A DNA stretch of 62,000 bases, from positions 1-62,000 of the forward strand of contig JBBHKE010001676.1 in the NCBI GenBank assembly GCA_037447655.1, read 5' to 3'. This document shows positions 11,112-23,205 of the stretch, piece after piece. Every line of letters begins with the position of its first letter. The stretch's first letter is position 1. The notes under the pieces were generated by a model. That model saw nothing but the letters and a program-made list of their open reading frames with translations. It had not been told where the DNA came from and did not search any database. Origin of the DNA: Zygnema cylindricum (taxonomy: Eukaryota > Streptophyta > Zygnematophyceae > Zygnematales > Zygnemataceae). The position numbers and the translations under genes were made by a program.

Positions 11112-13111
11112 GGCCCGCGGCCGCTGCCAACAGCACGCACATCGGCGAAACCACAGGTGTGACCCCCCCTAGGTCATCACTAGCTCCCCCGCCCTCCCCA
11201 TGAAACGCTTGATTCCCCATCCCCCCATATAGCGAGTTCCAAAAATCATACGCACAAACGCGCACACACACACACACACATAAATACAATCACTTGGAAA
11301 AAAAAAAAAATCAAACATACATTTCTTTACCCTCTCCCCCCCCTACCCCCCCCCCCCCCCCTCGCCTATACCCCTTACACACCCAAAACCGATACTTGAA
11401 CCCTGTCTTTCACCCTCTCCCCCCCCCCCCCCCCCCCTTCTTTTCCAACATCAAACTTTATGTTGTATTCTGGCCCACTACCAATTTCCCCATCCATCCC
11501 ACATGGTTCCTTTTCCTCTCCCACGCCTTCACTTCCTCTCACCCTCCTAATTCCCATGGCTTCTTTGACTTATTGACCATGTCCGGAAGCCCTTCTTATT
11601 CCCTTCTCCCTCCCCCACCTCCACCCAAACCTCGTAAACCTTCTAAGCGGTTAAAATGTCCTGGGTGTCACAACCTCTTTGCCGCTGGGGCCGGTATTTC
11701 CCTTCATACACGGAGTTGTCGACCTTGTATAATTTGTCTATCACCTCTCCACAATCGTCGTCGACCACACTCCCGTCCGGCCCCACAGATGAGGATTGGA
11801 ATTTCGTCCGTGAATTGGATACTTTGGGGGCTTACGATTTGGGAGCCCACCGCCCGCGATTGTACACCCGTATTCCTATGGCCGTCAAGACAATAGTACA
11901 AGATGCCCTCCACCTCCCCTTGTCCCACATTTCTTCAAACCTGGCGGACATTGCTCCTTGGCACCTTCTTCTTATGTTCTCTCTCTAGGTGCTAGTCCTT
12001 CCAGGTCGTGGAGGGGGCAGTGGGGCTAGAGAAACTATGGCCCGTTGTCGTTGATTCCTTCGTGGTGACTGGATGGCCCTCCACGTCGAGCATGAGGATC
12101 GGGTATCGAGCACCTCTTTCATACCACGTCAGCCACCTAGGCCATCAGATGTCCCAGCCTCTTATCGTCAAGCAATTCACTTAGGCCGTGTTGGTGAGCT
12201 TTCTCGAGCGGTTCGAGCCCTACAGCCATTCACCCCTGCCCTCGAATCTTCTTCCACTATTGAGGTTCTTCGAGCTCTCCACCCACCTACCCCTTCCCCT
12301 TTACCCCTTTCCATCCACGCCTTTGAGCCTTCTGAGAGTTTTACTTTGGATCGGGAGGTTTTCATTAAGGCTCTTAGCTCTTCTCCTCACCTTTCAGCGG
12401 GGGGGCCCTCGGGCACAGTGTATGAGTTGTTTCGCAATGTTTTGCCCCCCGAATCGGGTGCTCAAGGGTTCGATGTGTTTTTTCAAGTATGTTCCTTTAT
12501 TGCTATTGGGGATGTTCCCCCTCGGATTTGTGATCTTCTCACGGCGTCCCACCTTGTGGCAGTCGCCAAACCTAATGGTGGGATCCGCCCTATCGCCGTG
12601 GGAGAGGTTTTATATAGATTGGTGGCTCGTGCGATATGTCTCCAGCTCAAACCAGCTTTCCATGATTATTTTTCTCCTCATCAGTTTGGAGTGGCCACGA
12701 GAGGGGGTTGTGAGGCCGTTGTCCACAGGATTCGGGCTTTGTTGGATGTACATCCGGATTGGTTAGTGCTTCAGGTCGACGTTTCCAATGCCTTTAATAC
12801 GGTGGATCGGAACGTGATTTTTTCAGAGCTTATGGCTGCTCTATCTCTGATTATCTGATTATTCCCATTTGTGAGGGCTTTCTATTCTTTGACAGCAGCC
12901 TTTCCTTCTCTGCCGATGGTGATCTCATTCATCTCTCCTCTGCTACTAGCACTCGCCAACGCGACCCTCTAGGCGGACCTTTGTTCGCCCTCGCCCATTA
13001 CCGGGCCCTTCGTGCCTCCGTGGCCGCCTTCCTTTCTTGCCTTTTCCCTTCAGTCGCACATGATGCACACATTATTAGGCCCAAAGAACTAGTCCTGTTG
13101 GCATATGATTT

Positions 13112-14199
13112 TGAAATTCTATGGGCTCCATGGCCCACAGAATTTGCAGATCCAAAAGAAGTTAATCTAGATAGTGCCGACTCCAAGTTGATATAAACCC
13201 AAATGAATGATCCCTTGACAATCAGAACCCCAATACACATTCACCCCTGTGAAGAGAAGACCTTCTGTGTGCTCAGTTCCACCATAGAATGCAAAGCTTG
13301 AATATGTGTTTTGGACAATATTCCCCACTTTGAATTTCCCACTGAATAAGTGCCACCTTGGCACGCAAAGACTTTGACCGACTACACCCATGTGTAGCTT
13401 GGACTCCCTTGAGTTCGCAGCAAAAAGAATCACTGAATTTGCTCACCCGAGCATTATGTTATGGCTGGTCAAAGATGACCTTTATATTTACAAGCTCTCT
13501 TAAAGAGAGGTACCTAAATATCACTAAGTCTTGGTCTGCCTACTCACGACTACCTACTACTAAACCCTAGTCCAATAGGAACACTATATAGTACAAGAAG
13601 GTACAATGGACGATGTACTTATTGTACGGCCATTGTACAACATGGTCTACAAGGTAACATCTGCCAAATCGGGAGCCATGGTTCCTCCTCCCATCTTCTC
13701 CGATATCAAATAATGTGGCGCCACATGGCACCGCGTGAGGCTATCCCCAAAGGCCGCCGAAAGCTTATTGTGGGTGGCGGCTGTAATGGTGATCGTCCGA
13801 TCAGTTATATTTATACGGCTTCGATTCGCTTCCATGCATGAATTGATTAATGCGCGTTTTCGTTAGTCTGCTGCGAATTAGTCCTTTAGATTAATAGATA
13901 TATATGCGTGAAACATATCATGTGTATCTTTTCGTTAGTGCCTTATTGGATAAGGCGTAGGTCTACATAGTACCCTGGTTCAAATCCGGCCAGAAGCACT
14001 ATTTTGCTAAAACTAGTAAAATACCTTCTAATTTATTCTGCCTCCTTCTAAATGACGTAGCATCCATGTCCTGCCTTTAGTCCTCTCTTTCTCTCTCTTT
14101 TCATTCTAACTAAAATATAGAAGTGAACTATTAATTACCTTTTTTCAACACTCTATTTATTTTTCCAATACAGACCTAGAAAATACATAAATTTCAACA
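13112..14199. mobile_element. Solo LTR inserted in the retrotransposon's reverse-transcriptase region
   Basis: It begins TGAAATTCT, ends TTTCAACA, and is flanked by a perfect 5-base duplication GATTT (13107-13111 and 14200-14204). Much of its 1088 bases, notably the first half and the ends, aligns with the copy at 17412-18620. No internal retroelement sequence is present, so this is a solo LTR left by recombination. A B-box-like GGTTCAAATCC lies at 13977-13987. Confidence 0.9.
13925..13998 (+). other. tRNA-like module within the solo LTR
   Basis: 'agtgc' at the left pairs with 'gcact' at the right. Between them are a D-arm-like TTGGATAAGGC and a B-box GGTTCAAATCC. This resembles a degenerate tRNA or a tRNA-derived SINE; it is not called as a functional tRNA. 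Confidence 0.35.
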
Positions 14200-15759
14200 G
14201 ATTTTTTCAAGGAACGATTAGGTGAACTCAACTTTTCAAAGTGTGTTATTTGGTCTCCTCAAGATATTCCACTTTCGTTTACTCCCCCTCCTAGGTTGCA
14301 AACCCCTTCTCCCTCCGATGGCATTCGTGTGCTTGGTTGCCTAATAAGTTCGGATACTTTCGTGACCCAATTACTTCATGGTGCTTTACAAACAGATCTG
14401 GCCCAATTGGACGATCTTCCTCGCCTTCCCGATCCCCAAGTTGCTTTTGCTATGTTAACCAAGTGTTTTCCCCACCGCCCTTCTTAATCGTACTTCCACT
14501 CCCACCCCGACATTTATCACCTCTCTCTCGTCTTTTGACGATCGCCTCATGGACGTCCTCCACACTCTGTTAGGTCGTGGGGCATTTGATAGCGAGTGTG
14601 GGCCATCGGCCCGGATTCGGGCATCCCTCCCAGTCTCTACTAGTGGGTTGGGTCTATTATCCACTCCTCGTGTTGCTCTCGCTGCCTATTTGGGAAGTTG
14701 GTGTCTTATTGCCTCTACTCTTATTTCCCGTTTCTTGGCTGGGGACACCCTCGTTCTAGCTACTGTTATCCCCCGGGTTTCAGACGTTGTGTTCGCCTTC
14801 CAAGGATCTCTATTGGACGCGTCACGTCCCCTTTCTCCCCATGCCCTGGTGGATGTGCCAATTTTCTCCACCCTTGATATAAAATCTGTTGAGCGTGTCC
14901 AAGATTCAATTTTTGATCGTTTTGTGGCCGCCATTAAATCCGACCTTCTCAAGGCGCTTTTCTCCTATTCTTTGCGTGCGCGTCTTCTCTCTTGTGGTGG
15001 ACCTGGTTCTAGGTCTTGGCTTTTCGCCACACACATTTTGGCCACTCTCCGATTTTCACTTGCTCAATTCACCACTGCCCTCCGATTTTGCTTTGGCCTC
15101 CCCCATCTTTTTTTACTTGGCTCTTTTGTTAGTGCATGTGGTCGTGTCTTGGGGCCCGATGGGGTCCATTTGATTCGTTGCTCCCATGGGGGAGATTTGA
15201 TCCAGGCGCATGACACTATTCGCGACACCATTGCGACTATCACTTCGGAAGGGGGCTTTTTTGTGCGTCGAGAGGTTTCTCATATCATTCACTCGTGTCG
15301 GATCGATGTTATTTTGCTTGATGGTGCCCGTCGCATCTTCGGTGATATTTTTCTGGCAAACACTATTTCAGCTACAGTTGTTGGTCAGGCGGCTCGAAAT
15401 GTTGGGGTGGTAGCTCGTGATGCCGCTAAGGCGAAGGAGCGTGATTATGCCCACCGGGACCCTATGGATGACTTTATTCCGATGACGGTCGGGATCTTTG
15501 GTTGTTTGGGTGTTGCACCGGACAAGTTTCTTCGTACTTGTGCTCGATGTGTTTCGAGCGCTGAGGACATGGGAGCCCTCCTCCTTCGGTCCTTAATTCT
15601 TTTTATCGTCAACGTTTATTGTTGGCTTTACATCGAGTGCAGGCTTCTATTATGCTTCGATCGGTGGTTGGGGTTATGGATCGTCGTCTTGTTCCAAAAC
15701 TCCCACAATGTGCTCCCCCAAGCTGGGGGGGACTTACGGGGTTGCTTTTCGTAGATATT

Positions 15760-17270
15760 TATTTGATTTGGGGTTGGGGTTGTAGTTTTGGTTTTCGGAG
15801 TTGTTGTGCTTTTCATTTTGAGTTTGGGTGCTTTTATTTTCCTTGTTGATTGTTTCTTTTGTTTTTTGTTTTTTTTTGTGTTAGACATTGCTGTAGCAAA
15901 CTATAAATGTCAAGACGTATAGTTAACTAAGGCGGTTGCACGTGTGGAGAAATGTTAGGAAAAGCTTCATTGTTCACTTGCAAAAGTGTGCGAAAACATT
16001 GAATACAGCAATGGCCTCACACATAAAATTCAACACACAAGATAAATTAAAAAGCACTATGGTAAACCATCTGAGTCAGGGTACAAAAGGGGCGGCAAGG
16101 CAAACAATTAAAAACTACGAGTAGGGTAATAAAAACAAAGAAAGCAACGTGAACACAAAAAATTGGACATGGTAAAGTACAAGATAAAAAAAATGTAGTT
16201 ATGAAAAACACTTTGCGACAATGTATTCGGTATAGGCCTTTGTTATAGAAGGTACACGGTGTACCACTCATTGTTACTGTTATCGTTTTTTTAACACCCA
16301 AACATCTTTTCTCCATACACACTTTAATTGCAATTGAAATATGAAGTTCTCAGCTTCCAATTTGGGGTATTCAATCGAAACGGCGCATGATAGTAAGGTA
16401 CAATGTCCTTGGAATTGAATCGCGACAATTTTTTCTTTTTTCCTGGAACCAAAATACTAGTGTTGTATCGGTAACCATTTGACGATAACCGATATGTAAC
16501 TTTTTTTTACCTACTGATAAGCAGCGATATACTGGTACGGTATATCGGTAACGGAATTATAGTGATAAAAAACTGATTCATTGTGACGAATTACCGATAA
16601 CTATCGGCAATAATGATTGTTAATAGTAATAGTTAGTAGTAATTGTTAGTGTCTAGAGAGTATGGAATGGAAGTAATAATTGTAAGCGGTTAAGGAGAGT
16701 GAAACAGAAGTAATAATTTGTTAGCGGTTAATAGGCTATAAGCAAAACATGTGCGATGTATTGAATTGAAAAGGTAGTCGGAAGCCAAAGAAGAATGCAT
16801 ATGTCGCAACCAAATTCACAAATTTGTATATGATTTTTGTTAAACAAAATAAGTTTAGTTGGCTAAAAAAACAAATCACAATTAGTTTTACCTTGATGTG
16901 AATTACCTTTTTTTGTATAAAAGCCCGACGGAGATCTATGTAAGGTGACCATATCCAGTAAATACATGTTCCTAATTACGGATTTACCAAGATTTAATGT
17001 GTGAAAACATTTGGAAACAGTATATATTGTCACATCGTATTGTATGTATACAATACAAAAATTTTACGTATAGTACGCATACTGTATATGGCATAGTTGT
17101 TTATAGCGTTTAGTGCAAACAATTCAATCGCGACGAATTATACGTAACAAACGCATTGAACGTTGTGAACAAATCGTTAAAAATCGTTAATGAATTTTCA
17201 TCTGTACAATTTCGTACATGTAAAACAAACAAAAAATTACATATAGCGCAGTTTGTAAGGTTTCTGTTAA
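15760..17270. other. Intergenic sequence without a recognised gene
   Basis: A T-rich tail follows the retrotransposon to about 15890. Sequence at 16460-16620 has alternating 'ccgatat' and 'cgataac' motifs that recur around 49860-50390, suggesting another diverged repeat. No coding exon seen. Confidence 0.45.
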
Positions 17271-17281
17271 TTATTATTTAA

Positions 17282-20082
17282 GGGAATTGCTAATCGCAGA
17301 GACGATTTTTGCTGCGCGCAGGTAGCTGTTAGAAATTGTACATTTGAAGTACAGTTTCGTACAAGCTACGTACCTTTAAGTTCAGTTTTGACGGTCAATC
17401 CGTCGAACAACTGAAACTCTGAGACCTCCATTGGCCCTCAGAGTATGCAGATCCAAAAGAAGCTAATCTAGATAGTGCCGACTCCAAGTTAATATAAACC
17501 CAAATGACTGACCCCTTGACAGTCACAATCCCAATATAGATTCACCCCTGTGAATAACACTTTCTGTGTGCTCAGTTCCACCATAGAATGCAAAGTTAGA
17601 ATATGAGATTTGGACACATACACCCACTTTGACTTTCCCTTATAAATGCATCCACTCTGGCAGACAAAAACTTTGACCGACTACACCCGTGTGTAGCTTG
17701 GACTCCCCTGAGTCCGCAGCAAAAAGAATCAATGAAAATGGTCAAGTAAATTGATAGTTATGGCTGGCCAAAGTTTGCCATTTATACAGAGTTCTCTCTG
17801 GGAGAGACAGCTGCCTCCCCAAAATTTTCTAAGTCCTATTCCCTCTCTAAAACTCTATCTACTGAAGTACGGCACCAATCAAATTACTGTGTCGTAGAGA
17901 AAAGTACAGGTGCCAGTGTACTTTATGTACGGCAAAAGTACGACATGGCCAAAATGTCGACACGTGTCAAATCAGGATTAGTTCCTGTAATCTCCGGAAT
18001 TCCCGTAGTCCAATGTTATCACGCCACGTGTCATCTGACGTGGGAAAGACCGTAAAACGCCAAAAATCCCTTTTCCGTGATCGCGGCGCCTATTGTGGCT
18101 GTCTGATCAAAACCTGCTATAATCCTAGCCACTGAAATTCGACGCGCGGTATTTGTTTCGCTATCGAAACAAATGCGCAGTATTTGTTTTGATAGGGAAA
18201 CAAATGCGCGGTATCCGTTCTGTCCACATACCGTACTTTGTACTAAATCAAACTGTATCTATGTACTAAGTATCTATTAGTTGTTAAACGGATTAATCTA
18301 CATATACCGATTTATATATTTATCAAACCCTATATATCCTAATATCTGTCCTACACTTAACGGCTAGAGCTAACGGCTATTGCGGATTGACGAACGGCAA
18401 GTACCAGGATCAATTCCTGGGTCCGTCAACAAACTTTTGGTAAGTCTACCTATTTCACCCCTGTCTTCTCTAGAGAGCCTAAGCATCCATGGCTCTAGCT
18501 CCCTAACCAGCCTTCAGTGACTATAACAAGTGTGGGGGCTTCGATAGGGGAGTTATAGGCAGACCGCCTCAGCTCTTTTTCTATCCTAATACAGACCTAG
18601 AAAATACTCAAATATCAACAACAACTTTGACTGGCGAAATATTGTACCAGTGGTTAAAAAAGTGTCGCGCTTGCGAACGTCGACCGTCATAAAAAAATAA
18701 ACAATTCACACGGCCGGCGCAGGTTTACCAAAACAAAACTGCGGCAGCCAGATATAAATAAAATGGTTGCGCGCAGGTAGTTTATCACTTCACGTCTGTG
18801 AGAGCACACACTGACATTTGACTTACCCGCAAAAATGAAATCTACTCGTGAACCGTTACACTGAACTTGGACACAAATTAAAGGACGGCGTACAGCATGT
18901 ATAAACTCGCACGAAACGGAATAAACTTCGTACAAAATAAAAAAGCGTCAATTTAGTTTCATCCCCAGTTGTTCAATACGCGGGTTTTTTCCATTTTTTC
19001 CTGTTTCTACGTATTGTACGTGACTTTTGAAAAATACGCAAAAAAACGTCTACTGTAAACTGAAACTGACATATTACGGAAACTAATAAACAAAATACTG
19101 CTACTGTGAGTTTTTTTACGGAAACTGTACGGTTGTTTACAAAAAAAAACCGATGCACGTATTCGTACTTTCTGTTCAGTAAACCGAACAGAATATACAT
19201 GGATTGTACGGGAAAATAATGTGACGTCTACAAATATTTCCAAAAAGAGACGTTCCGGCGTCACACTATTTGAGCGTCGTGAGTTCAAATTTAGTACGGG
19301 CGTCTTCTTCAAATTTCGAAAAGAAGCCGACATTATTACTTGAACAGTTGAACGCGAAAAATCACAGAAGACGCCATTACCGACGCCACGGCAGTAGTTA
19401 GTAAACTGTCGTTGAAGCCGTTGACGAAGAAGTCACAAAGAAGCGTACAAACTGCGGTACATGTTCAATTCAAATTTTTAAAAATGTACGGATTTGTACG
19501 GAAAAAAATCATTAACGTTATTTTCAAATGGACCTCTCCAGTTTCTACGTATTGTACGCTCGTTCGAAACGTGCGTGAAATACGTTTTGAACAACTATGG
19601 TTTCATCGATATTTATATGCGGAAACGCTTTTTTATTTTGTACGAAGTTTATTCCGTTTCGTGCGAGTTTATACATGCTGTACGCCGTCCTTTAATTTGT
19701 GTCCAAGTTCAGTGTAACGGTTCGCGAGTAGATTTCATTTTTGCGGGTAAGTCAAATGTCAGTGTGTGCTCTCACAGACGTGAAGTGATAAACTACCTGC
19801 GCGCAGCCATTTTATTTATATCTGGCTGCCGCAGTTTTGTTCCGGTAAACCTGCGCCGGCCGTGTGAATTGTTTATTTTTTTATGACGGTCGACGTTCGC
19901 AAGCGCGACACTTTTTTAACCGCCGGTACAATATTTCGTCACTCAAAGTTGTTCAACGGATTGACCGTCAAATCTGAACTTAAAGGTACGTAGCTTGTAC
20001 GAAACTGTACTTCAAATGTACAATTTCTGACAACTACTGTATCTGCGCGCAGGAAAAATCGTCTCTGTGATTAGCAATTCCT
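17282..20082. mobile_element. Long terminal-inverted-repeat (foldback) DNA transposon
   Basis: The left end (GGGAATTGCTAATCGCAGAG) is matched in reverse complement by the right end (20050-20082). Arms of more than 700 bases can be followed inward once the solo LTR is removed: 17282-18960 against 19600-20082. An 8-base duplication TTATTTAA flanks it (17274-17281 and 20083-20090). No transposase frame is visible; frames inside the arms are mirror images of one another. Long arms with an 8-9 base duplication suggest a non-autonomous Mutator-like or hAT-like element (inference). A second copy lies at about 31965-33769. Confidence 0.85.
17412..18620. mobile_element. Solo LTR inserted in the left arm of the foldback transposon
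   Basis: Begins TGAAACTCT, ends ATATCAACA, flanked by a perfect 5-base duplication ACAAC (17407-17411 and 18621-18625). Same family as the LTR at 13112. The empty site 'gtcgaacaactttgactgg' is present in the other foldback copy near 31976-31994, which confirms the insertion. A B-box-like GGATCAATTCC lies near 18408-18418, in the same relative place as in the other LTR. Confidence 0.92.
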
Positions 20083-20089
20083 TTATTTA

Positions 20090-22080
20090 AATACATGTTA
20101 CACATTTTGCGCATTCGACCTCCTTGACCAAGTGGCAGCGGGATGAGTGAAAATAGTACATAAGGAGATGTTGCCGTTTCAAGTTCGGATTCTAACCAGG
20201 GAAACATTTTGTCAAAGTCCGTCTATCTGATCTGACACCCATGGTAGATTATAGGGAGGCAGCTTCCTTGCGGTTTCGTTTTCAACATTCCATGGCGGCT
20301 TCTTTCAAAAAAAATTGAAGAAGACGCCCGTACATTTTTCAAACTTAATGCGCGAAAATAGTGTGACGTTTCAACGTCTCTTTTCGAAAATGTCCGTACA
20401 TTTTTTTCGATGAAATGACTTACAGGTTCCGTGATACTTCTGTTCAGTTCACTGGACAGAAAGTACTAATAACTGCGACGTATCTTTTCCTCGAATTCCG
20501 TACGTTTCCGTAAATGAACGTACATTTTACGGAAACTATTGTACTTTCCCCGTAAACTCTCCGTTCAGTTTACCGGACAGAAAGTACATCGCGTTTTTTT
20601 GCGATTTTTTTCAAAAGTCAATTATACGTTTCAATCGTAAAAATTGAAAAAATCGCACGATTTGAACAACTATGGTTTGCGGGAACAACATAGTGTAGAA
20701 AATTTGTTTTTCATATTAAACCCATGGCTGTCACATCCTGTCACGTCCCCTGGAAAGTGGGAGGGGAAAGAGGGAGAGGGGGGGGGGGGGGGGGGGAGGA
20801 GGGGGGGGGATAGAGGGAGGGATGAAGGATAAACCAAAACGAAATCTGAAAAATTGGAACACTATGAAAGAAAACCAATACAGCCAATTTATTTATTTGA
20901 GGTCACTTTTCCAAAACTTGCTCTGCAAGTTGATTATGTGTTTCGACTTTGTTTGGAGTGTTTAGAGCGTTGTTGGGAGTCTTTAGAAGGTTCAAGTATT
21001 GTCAATTTATCAAGTGAGACACACACTCATTTTTCACTTTTGGGCTTCTGCAATGAGAAATTCAGCACATAGTCCACCGTTATTAGCGTTAGAACATTTT
21101 TCGGGCAGGTAAAAGATTTTTCGGTCAGGTTCTGGGCAGTCAAAGTCAAAGGCGTTTAACTTTGTACTGTGACTGTTGAATCTTTTTTATGAGGTCACGC
21201 TTTAAGATCGGAAACCTTTGTGATGAAAAAAAGTTTTGACTGCCCAAAAAACGTTTTAACTCTTAAGAACAATGGCCACCATACCAAAAGTAAAACAGTT
21301 CTTGCGGTAAATTTCTTATCCCACGAAAGCTACAAGCATGCAAAAAGGTAATAATAATAGGCTTTTTCTAGGAAAGAGTCTATGTAAAAAATAGTTCGAG
21401 AAATAGTTCCTTTTTTTGTTTGATTTGTAAGGATACGTTTCGGAAAAACCCTAAAGCCCTAAAAAAGGAAACATACCAAAAACTGGTTTTTTTACATGGA
21501 ACATGGTTTCATACGTGTTACTGATTTTATTTTATCTTTCATCTCCAATGGTCACTTGTGAAGGACAAATTAGCAAAGACAAATATATAGGCGACATTGA
21601 AGTTTTAAAATGTTGTTAGTTACACCCTTCTTTTTTGCTATCCACTTATATAGGTTTACGTGTCACTACTTCTACTTTATATTCCACTATGTTTAATTAT
21701 TATTAATTCACACAAGGGGGCAAATAGTCAGCATAAAAAAGGTAAAAAGTAAAGAACCGAAAAATGAAAAAAAAATAACAAAGTGACGAAAACAAAATTT
21801 CACAACAAGGTTGACAAGAGAGGATTAATGCCTCTTTAGTTTTGGTGATTATTACATTCGAGATTGATCAGGTCTGGTCAACTCTGGTCAACTCTGGTCA
21901 ACTCTCGCATGCAACTCCTAAAGGTAACTCATGCTTCCAGTATGGTCCTAACTTTGGTCCAATTAAATGACATAGAAACTGACATAAAAATAGCTAAAGC
22001 TACATTCATCTCCTCAAGAACGAATTGCCACATACTGGCCCTCAAGTTCTTGCTGCAATCGTAAAATATGAAACTTTACG
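20090..22080. other. Repeat-derived and unassigned sequence
   Basis: 20300-20680 is related in inverted orientation to the interior of the foldback element (18990-19330) and to 34440-34715. A G-run-rich purine tract lies at 20757-20820. 21870-21905 holds three short 'tctggtcaac' units. No gene is supported. Confidence 0.5.
20757..20822 (+). repeat. Poly-G/GA tract with quadruplex potential
   Basis: Runs of many consecutive G separated by single A bases. This could also be an assembly-sensitive low-complexity site. Confidence 0.6.
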
Positions 22081-22529
22081 ATATTAAATTGGAAAAGTCA
22101 AAATTTAATGGGAGGAATTTTTTTTCCCAAAATGAATGGAACTCCTTTAGAATCAATTTGTTGGTATAAAATTTGAAGCATGAAATGATCCCCAGTAACA
22201 TATACACGTGGACTCAAGAAAAGAAAAAAATACCACCATTTCTCCCAGAAATGTGAACATATTTTGAGTGAAATCAGAATGCCACCGGTCCTAGAAAACA
22301 TTAACGAAAACCGAAGAATAACAGTTGCGAGATTGAAATTTTTATTCCTTCCTCGTAGCAAAGCTCGCCTGTACTCTCCGTAATTTCTGTACTTTCTGTA
22401 CTTTCTAGTACAAAGTTCTTCTAGTTCGGAGTACGGAAACGGAAATAATAATCCATCGTGAATAGCTGTTTAATAAAACAATTGGGCCCTCAAAATGGCT
22501 CAAAAAAATATTAGGAAACCAGAAAAATA

Positions 22530-23179
22530 TTAGGAATTGTTATTTCCCCGGGCTTGTGACAAAACCTTACTTAACACATAAGGCGGTTGAAATGTGATAT
22601 TGTTTAAAGGCAAGTTCACATCCATAGAATATAATTTTTCTACAAACAAAATAAGCTCCAGCGAGTATTTTCGCTTCAACTGTTTCTCGGAAATTCCCTT
22701 GTTTGTACTTGTACTGACGTTTATGAAGGATGGAAAAGGTACGTTTCTCTCTCTACGGATTAGTGAACTTCGAAGCTTATCTTTCTCGCTTTCGATCTCC
22801 TCCAAATATCCCACAAAGTCGTACTTGATTTTGTTAAGACCACATACATCCATTTGTGGTAAAATATGTTGGTTCGTAAGTCGCCTAAAATGCTTTAACT
22901 GCTTCTCTACGAAGTGGAGAAATCGACCAAAACTGACATATGGGTGCCTCTTTTTCTTCTTATTGAATATGGGTTCCTGAAGCCGTGCAAAGAATTGGTA
23001 ATACCAGTAATACCTGCTTTTCTCTAAACCGCCTTTCATGACTTTGTCGAAATATACTTCAAGAATTCGTAACCACGGGTTTCTGACAAACACAAATTTA
23101 TAAAGGAAGGGATCAGTCAAAATTTTAACTGCCTGTAACTCGGTGAAATTCGAGGACAGCCGCTTAATCCCATTTACTC
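22530..23179 (-). CDS. Carbohydrate sulfotransferase (Sulfotransfer_2 type), terminal exon
   Basis: The minus-strand frame from an acceptor CAG at 23180-23182 to the stop at 22530 encodes about 215 residues. The block YKFVFVRNPWLRILEVYFDK matches the 3'-phosphate-binding motif of PAPS-dependent Golgi sulfotransferases (RxPxxRLxSxYxxK in CHST8-14 relatives). The following sequence (YVSFGRFLHFVEKQ, then HILPQMDVCGLNKIKYDFVGYLEEIE) is the usual downstream family pattern of F-x-x-F, P-Q-x-x-x-C and D-F-V-G-x-x-E. The upstream 5'-PAPS loop exon is not found; it must lie beyond the satellite at 23.2-25.3 kb or be lost. Enzymes of this family sulfate polysaccharide or glycan chains in the Golgi lumen. 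Confidence 0.8.
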
Positions 23180-23205
23180 CTGCATGAGTTAACAGTTCCC
23201 CAAAA

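Larger units (their letters stand above)
11294..15754 (+). mobile_element. Decayed non-LTR retrotransposon with zinc finger, reverse transcriptase and restriction-like endonuclease regions
   Basis: A Pro-rich N-terminal frame (11294-11896) contains a finger-like CPGC...H....C (about 11657-11730). The reverse-transcriptase frame (12073-12858) shows the fingers and palm blocks (KPNGGIRPIAVGEVLYRL, HQFGVATRGGCEAVVH, LVLQVDVSNAFNTVDR). The palm continues near 12981 (RDPLGGPLFALAHYRALR). The C-terminal part (14549-15754) has a C...H...C knuckle, then R-I-D-V and G-D motifs (15299-15350) like the PD-(D/E)XK endonuclease of R2-type elements. It is not functional: there are frame changes around 12850 and 14490 and others, and the usual YADD catalytic box reads V-A-H-D-A. 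A solo LTR interrupts the palm. The 5' end may include the 71-base monomers; exact termini and target duplication were not found. Confidence 0.85.

Noticed and set aside
13925-13998. Functional tRNA gene
   Set aside because: A and B boxes are suggestive but arms pair poorly, it lies inside an LTR, and the anticodon arm is not well formed.
18687-19886. Paired frames on opposite strands sharing YEVYSVSCEFIHAVRRP
   Set aside because: Identical peptides on opposite strands arise because the two arms of the foldback element are inverted copies; no transposase or gene signal.
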